Shown here in pieces: positions 61,224 through 64,000 of a stretch of DNA of 64,000 nucleotides. The DNA is taken from positions 1,860,001 through 1,924,000 of the forward strand of contig NZ_CP109027.1 in assembly GCF_036226885.1 (NCBI RefSeq), written 5' to 3'. The notes under the pieces were generated by a model. The model did no database searches and was not told where the DNA came from. It saw nothing but the letters and a program-made list of their open reading frames with translations. Origin of the DNA: Streptomyces sp. NBC_00663. GTDB lineage: Bacteria; Actinomycetota; Actinomycetes; Streptomycetales; Streptomycetaceae. Both the position numbers and the translations under genes were made by a program. Position 1 is the stretch's first letter. Each line of letters begins with the position of its first letter.

Positions 61224-61238
61224 TTCCACGATGAGGAA
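61224..61238. promoter_or_regulatory. AllR operator candidate in front of aceB (TTCC-N7-GGAA)
   Basis: TTCCACGATGAGGAA, with ACTTCC-x-CG shared with the site at 58744-58758 (ACTTCCGCG). It is 107-121 bp upstream of the malate synthase ATG and is preceded by TTGAA, also present beside the allB site. Confidence 0.55.
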
Positions 61239-61344
61239 ACTAGTATCCACTGATCAGAAGCGCCCTACGGCTCCGGGGGCGTTCCTCGCCGTACCCGGTT
61301 CGACTGGCACCCGGTGCCACGCTCGCTGAAGGAAGTGACAGCTC

Positions 61345-62970
61345 ATGTCCGCACCAGCGCCGTCCCCGCTGGCCATCGTCGACGCCGAGCCCCTGCCGCG
61401 GCAGGAGGAGGTCCTCACCGACGCGGCCCTCGCCTTCGTGGCCGAGCTGCACCGCCGGTTCACGCCCCGGCGTGCGGAACTCCTCGCCCGCCGCGCCGAG
61501 CGCCGCGCCGAGATCGCCCGCACCTCCACGCTCGACTTCCTCCCGGAGACGGCCGCGATCCGCGCCGACGACTCCTGGAGGGTCGCCCCCTCCCCCGCCG
61601 CCCTGAACGACCGCCGCGTCGAGATCACCGGCCCCACCGACCGCAAGATGACCATCAACGCCCTCAACTCGGGCGCCAAGGTCTGGCTCGCGGACTTCGA
61701 GGACGCCTCGGCGCCGACCTGGGAGAACGTCGTCCTCGGCCAGGTCAACCTCGCCGACGCGTACACCCGGAACATCGACTTCACCGACGAGAAGACCGGC
61801 AAGTCGTACGCCCTGCGCCCGAACGAGGAGCTGGCGACGGTCGTCATGCGCCCGCGCGGCTGGCACCTCGACGAGCGCCACCTCGTCGACGCCGACGGCA
61901 ACGCCGTGCCCGGCGCCTTCGTCGACTTCGGGCTGTACTTCTTCCACAACGCCCAGCGTCTGCTCGACCTCGGCAAGGGCCCGTACTTCTACCTCCCGAA
62001 GACCGAGTCGCACCTCGAAGCCCGGCTGTGGAACGACGTGTTCGTCTTCGCGCAGGACTACGTCGGCATCCCGCAGGGCACCGTCCGCGCCACCGTCCTG
62101 ATCGAGACGATCACGGCGGCGTACGAGATGGAGGAGATTCTCTACGAACTCCGCGACCACGCCTCGGGACTGAACGCCGGCCGCTGGGACTACCTGTTCT
62201 CCATCGTCAAGAACTTCCGTGACGGCGGCGCCAAGTTCGTCCTCCCGGACCGCAACCTGGTGACGATGACGGCCCCGTTCATGCGGGCCTACACCGAACT
62301 CCTCGTCCGCACCTGCCACAAGCGCGGTGCGCACGCGATCGGCGGCATGGCGGCGTTCATCCCGTCCCGCCGGGACGCCGAGGTCAACAAGGTCGCCTTC
62401 GAGAAGGTCCGCGCCGACAAGGACCGCGAGGCCGGCGACGGCTTCGACGGCTCCTGGGTCGCCCACCCCGACCTGGTCCCGATCGCCCTGGAGTCCTTCG
62501 ACAAGGTCCTCGGCGACAAGCCGAACCAGAAGGACCGGCTGCGCGAGGACGTCCACGTCGAGGCCGCCGACCTGATCGCGATCGACTCGCTGGACGCCAA
62601 GCCGACGTACAACGGACTGGTCAACGCCGTCCAGGTGGGCATCCGTTACATCGAGGCCTGGCTGCGCGGGCTCGGCGCGGTCGCCATCTTCAACCTGATG
62701 GAGGACGCGGCCACCGCCGAGATCTCCCGCTCACAGATCTGGCAGTGGATCAACGCCGGTGTCGAGTTCGAGAACGGCGAGAAGGCCACCCCGGAGCTGG
62801 CCCGCAAGGTCGCCGCCGAGGAACTCACCAACATCCGCGCCGAGTTGGGCGAGGAGGCGTTCGCGGCCGGCCACTGGCAGCAGGCCCACGACCTGCTGCT
62901 CGAAGTGTCGCTGGACGACAACTACGCGGACTTCCTGACGCTGCCCGCGTACGAGCAGCTCAGGGGCTGA
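61345..62970 (+). CDS. aceB: malate synthase A
   Basis: 541 residues, the A isoform length. Conserved landmarks: [13 protein letters not shown] (Asp-Glu acid pair), [36 protein letters not shown] and [11 protein letters not shown] with the catalytic acid region. It condenses glyoxylate with acetyl-CoA to malate, disposing of the glyoxylate made from ureidoglycolate downstream of allantoicase. GAAGGAAGTG lies about 9 nt before the ATG. The stop is 1 bp before the stop of the convergent SelW-like gene. Confidence 0.95.
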   Translation: MSAPAPSPLAIVDAEPLPRQEEVLTDAALAFVAELHRRFTPRRAELLARRAERRAEIARTSTLDFLPETAAIRADDSWRVAPSPAALNDRRVEITGPTDRKMTINALNSGAKVWLADFEDASAPTWENVVLGQVNLADAYTRNIDFTDEKTGKSYALRPNEELATVVMRPRGWHLDERHLVDADGNAVPGAFVDFGLYFFHNAQRLLDLGKGPYFYLPKTESHLEARLWNDVFVFAQDYVGIPQGTVRATVLIETITAAYEMEEILYELRDHASGLNAGRWDYLFSIVKNFRDGGAKFVLPDRNLVTMTAPFMRAYTELLVRTCHKRGAHAIGGMAAFIPSRRDAEVNKVAFEKVRADKDREAGDGFDGSWVAHPDLVPIALESFDKVLGDKPNQKDRLREDVHVEAADLIAIDSLDAKPTYNGLVNAVQVGIRYIEAWLRGLGAVAIFNLMEDAATAEISRSQIWQWINAGVEFENGEKATPELARKVAAEELTNIRAELGEEAFAAGHWQQAHDLLLEVSLDDNYADFLTLPAYEQLRG

Positions 62971-62971
62971 C

Positions 62972-63253
62972 CTACTCCGGCACCGCGTTGTCCGAGTGGC
63001 CCAGGGACTTTCCCGGGGCCACTCGGTCGCGTACGGCCCGCTTGACGGCCGTGGGCTCCGGGAAGCCCTGTTCGCGCCGGTCCCAGACCACCTCGTCGTC
63101 GACCCGCACCACGAACACGCCGCCCTTGCCGGGCTTCAGCGCCAGCTCGGTCAGCTCCGCCTCGAAGGTCGTGAGAAGCTCCTGCGCCAGCCAGGACGCC
63201 CGCGGCAGCCAGCGGCACTGGGTGCAGTACTCGATCTCGACACGGCCACTCAT
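62972..63253 (-). CDS. SelW/Rdx-family thioredoxin-like protein
   Basis: 93 residues. N-terminal redox motif EIEYCTQCRW (CxxC; many relatives have selenocysteine in place of the second Cys) followed by strand/helix elements (AQELLTTFEAELTELAL, GGVFVVRVDDEVVWD). Redox protein of the SelT/W/H/Rdx family, partner unknown. ATG 63253 overlaps the stop of the HipA-like gene (ATGA), so it is co-translated with it. It ends 1 bp from aceB. Confidence 0.85.
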   Translation of the reverse strand: MSGRVEIEYCTQCRWLPRASWLAQELLTTFEAELTELALKPGKGGVFVVRVDDEVVWDRREQGFPEPTAVKRAVRDRVAPGKSLGHSDNAVPE

Positions 63254-64000
63254 CCGAGGTGCACCGACCAATCCTGTTCGGCGGCCGGCTTGCCGTGCAG
63301 GTCGGGGACCCGCTTCAGCCAGTTCGGCCGGCCCTGCTGTGTCTTCGCCGCGCGGAGGGCCTCCTCGGCGGCGAGTTCCTCCCGGGTGGGGAAGTCCGTG
63401 GGCAGCCAGTCCGCCGACGCCTGCACGCGCGCGTGGAGGTACGCCACGTACGCCTCGCGTGCCTCGTCGGGGGTGGCGTGGTCCGTGAGCCAGGCGTCGG
63501 GAACGGCCGCGGTGACCTCGCGCAGCAGGTCGAGCGTCACCTTGGGGGCCAGTTCCGTGTCGGCGGCCCGGACGTCGGGGGCGGAGTGGCCGAGGGCGTG
63601 GTGCCGGAAGTCGTAGCGCTTGGCGGGGTCGGAGCCGTCCCAGCGGTGGTGGAAGACGAGCGCGGCACCGTGGTCGATCAGCCACAGCCGCGGCGGAGCG
63701 ACACCGAGCGTGGGCCACACCATGAGGTTCGAGCTGTGCACCGTGCGGTCCACGTTGACGGTCAGCGCGTCGAGCCAGACGATCCGGCCCGCCTCCAGCG
63801 GGTCGACCGGGAACGCCTGGGCGACCTCCGGGGTGAAGTCCCGGGCGCCCGGCAGATAGTCCATGCCGAGGTTGAGGCCCGCGCTGGCGCCGTGCAGCTC
63901 CCGCACCTCCTGGTGGGGCTCGCTGTCGGCGATCGCCGGGTCGAAGTGGACCAGGACCAGCTCGGGGAAGCGCAGCCCGAGCGCGCGGGCCAGCTCACCG
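63250..64000 (-). CDS. HipA-family kinase (N-terminus outside the window)
   Basis: 250 residues visible, running in frame to the window edge; the GTG at 63906 is internal. Active-site segments: WLDALTVNVDRTVHSSNLMV (catalytic Asp/Arg region) and LWLIDHGAALVFHH (metal-binding Asp). HipA kinases phosphorylate proteins and in toxin-antitoxin pairs inhibit translation; here the DNA-binding HipB-type partner could lie upstream outside the window. The coupling to a SelW-like redox protein through ATGA overlap is unusual. The C-terminal ~90 residues are helical. Confidence 0.8.
   Translation of the reverse strand, partial: GELARALGLRFPELVLVHFDPAIADSEPHQEVRELHGASAGLNLGMDYLPGARDFTPEVAQAFPVDPLEAGRIVWLDALTVNVDRTVHSSNLMVWPTLGVAPPRLWLIDHGAALVFHHRWDGSDPAKRYDFRHHALGHSAPDVRAADTELAPKVTLDLLREVTAAVPDAWLTDHATPDEAREAYVAYLHARVQASADWLPTDFPTREELAAEEALRAAKTQQGRPNWLKRVPDLHGKPAAEQDWSVHLG

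Overview
The window is chromosomal DNA of a Streptomyces or a very close actinomycete. It is about 70% G+C with strong third-position GC bias. GTG and occasional TTG starts are common, several starts look leaderless, and families typical of the genus are present (PucR, AllR-type IclR, GntR/HutC, F420-dependent LLM oxidoreductase, ClpC-like ATPase, RNase Sa-type ribonuclease). I saw no rRNA, tRNA, CRISPR array, intact insertion sequence or prophage module.

Layout. 1-9.5 kb is a pyrimidine/hydantoin ring-degradation locus on the minus strand: NCS1 permease, LLM oxidoreductase, dihydropyrimidinase, nitrilase-type ureidopropionase, PucR regulator, class III omega-aminotransferase and a second nitrilase. 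9.6-26 kb is housekeeping and accessory: a helical-repeat protein of unknown function, a divergent XRE/methionine aminopeptidase pair, a ClpC-like unfoldase, gamma-glutamyltransferase, secreted hydrolases (CocE and GDSL), an orphan glutamate-type ABC ATPase, exonuclease III, an MBL hydrolase and a fused PcaD-PcaC protein with Ala at the lactonase nucleophile position.

26-35 kb is an RNA-metabolism island: MerR-like regulator, a small protein, a CBS protein, a DEAD-box helicase, a cold-shock protein and an RNase J. It is surrounded by decayed fragments (cold-shock protein, DEAD-box helicase, hemolysin III, maleylpyruvate isomerase-like) and by strong hairpins. 35-46 kb holds a translationally coupled SNF2 helicase + SWIM protein pair, a ROK kinase, and a GntR/Gfo-Idh divergent pair. 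Two copies of a perfect TGTCCGGACA palindrome link GntR, the oxidoreductase and the kinase; the oxidoreductase also carries a TTA codon.

46-56 kb is a mixed accessory stretch: P450, a response regulator separated from its likely histidine kinase by a membrane protein and a truncated caspase-like gene, a guanyl-specific ribonuclease, an EamA exporter, a DHFR-like reductase, an AIM24 gene with an in-frame amber codon, and an SDR. 56-63 kb is the allantoin/glyoxylate locus: allantoicase, allantoinase, IclR-type AllR, a MobA-like nucleotidyltransferase and malate synthase. A TTCC-N7-GGAA element repeats in front of allB, allR and aceB. The window ends in a SelW-like protein coupled to a HipA-like kinase that runs off the edge.

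The two nitrogen-scavenging loci (pyrimidine and purine ring breakdown) sit at opposite ends, and the middle contains much gene decay and tandem duplication, as is usual in a Streptomyces chromosome arm.
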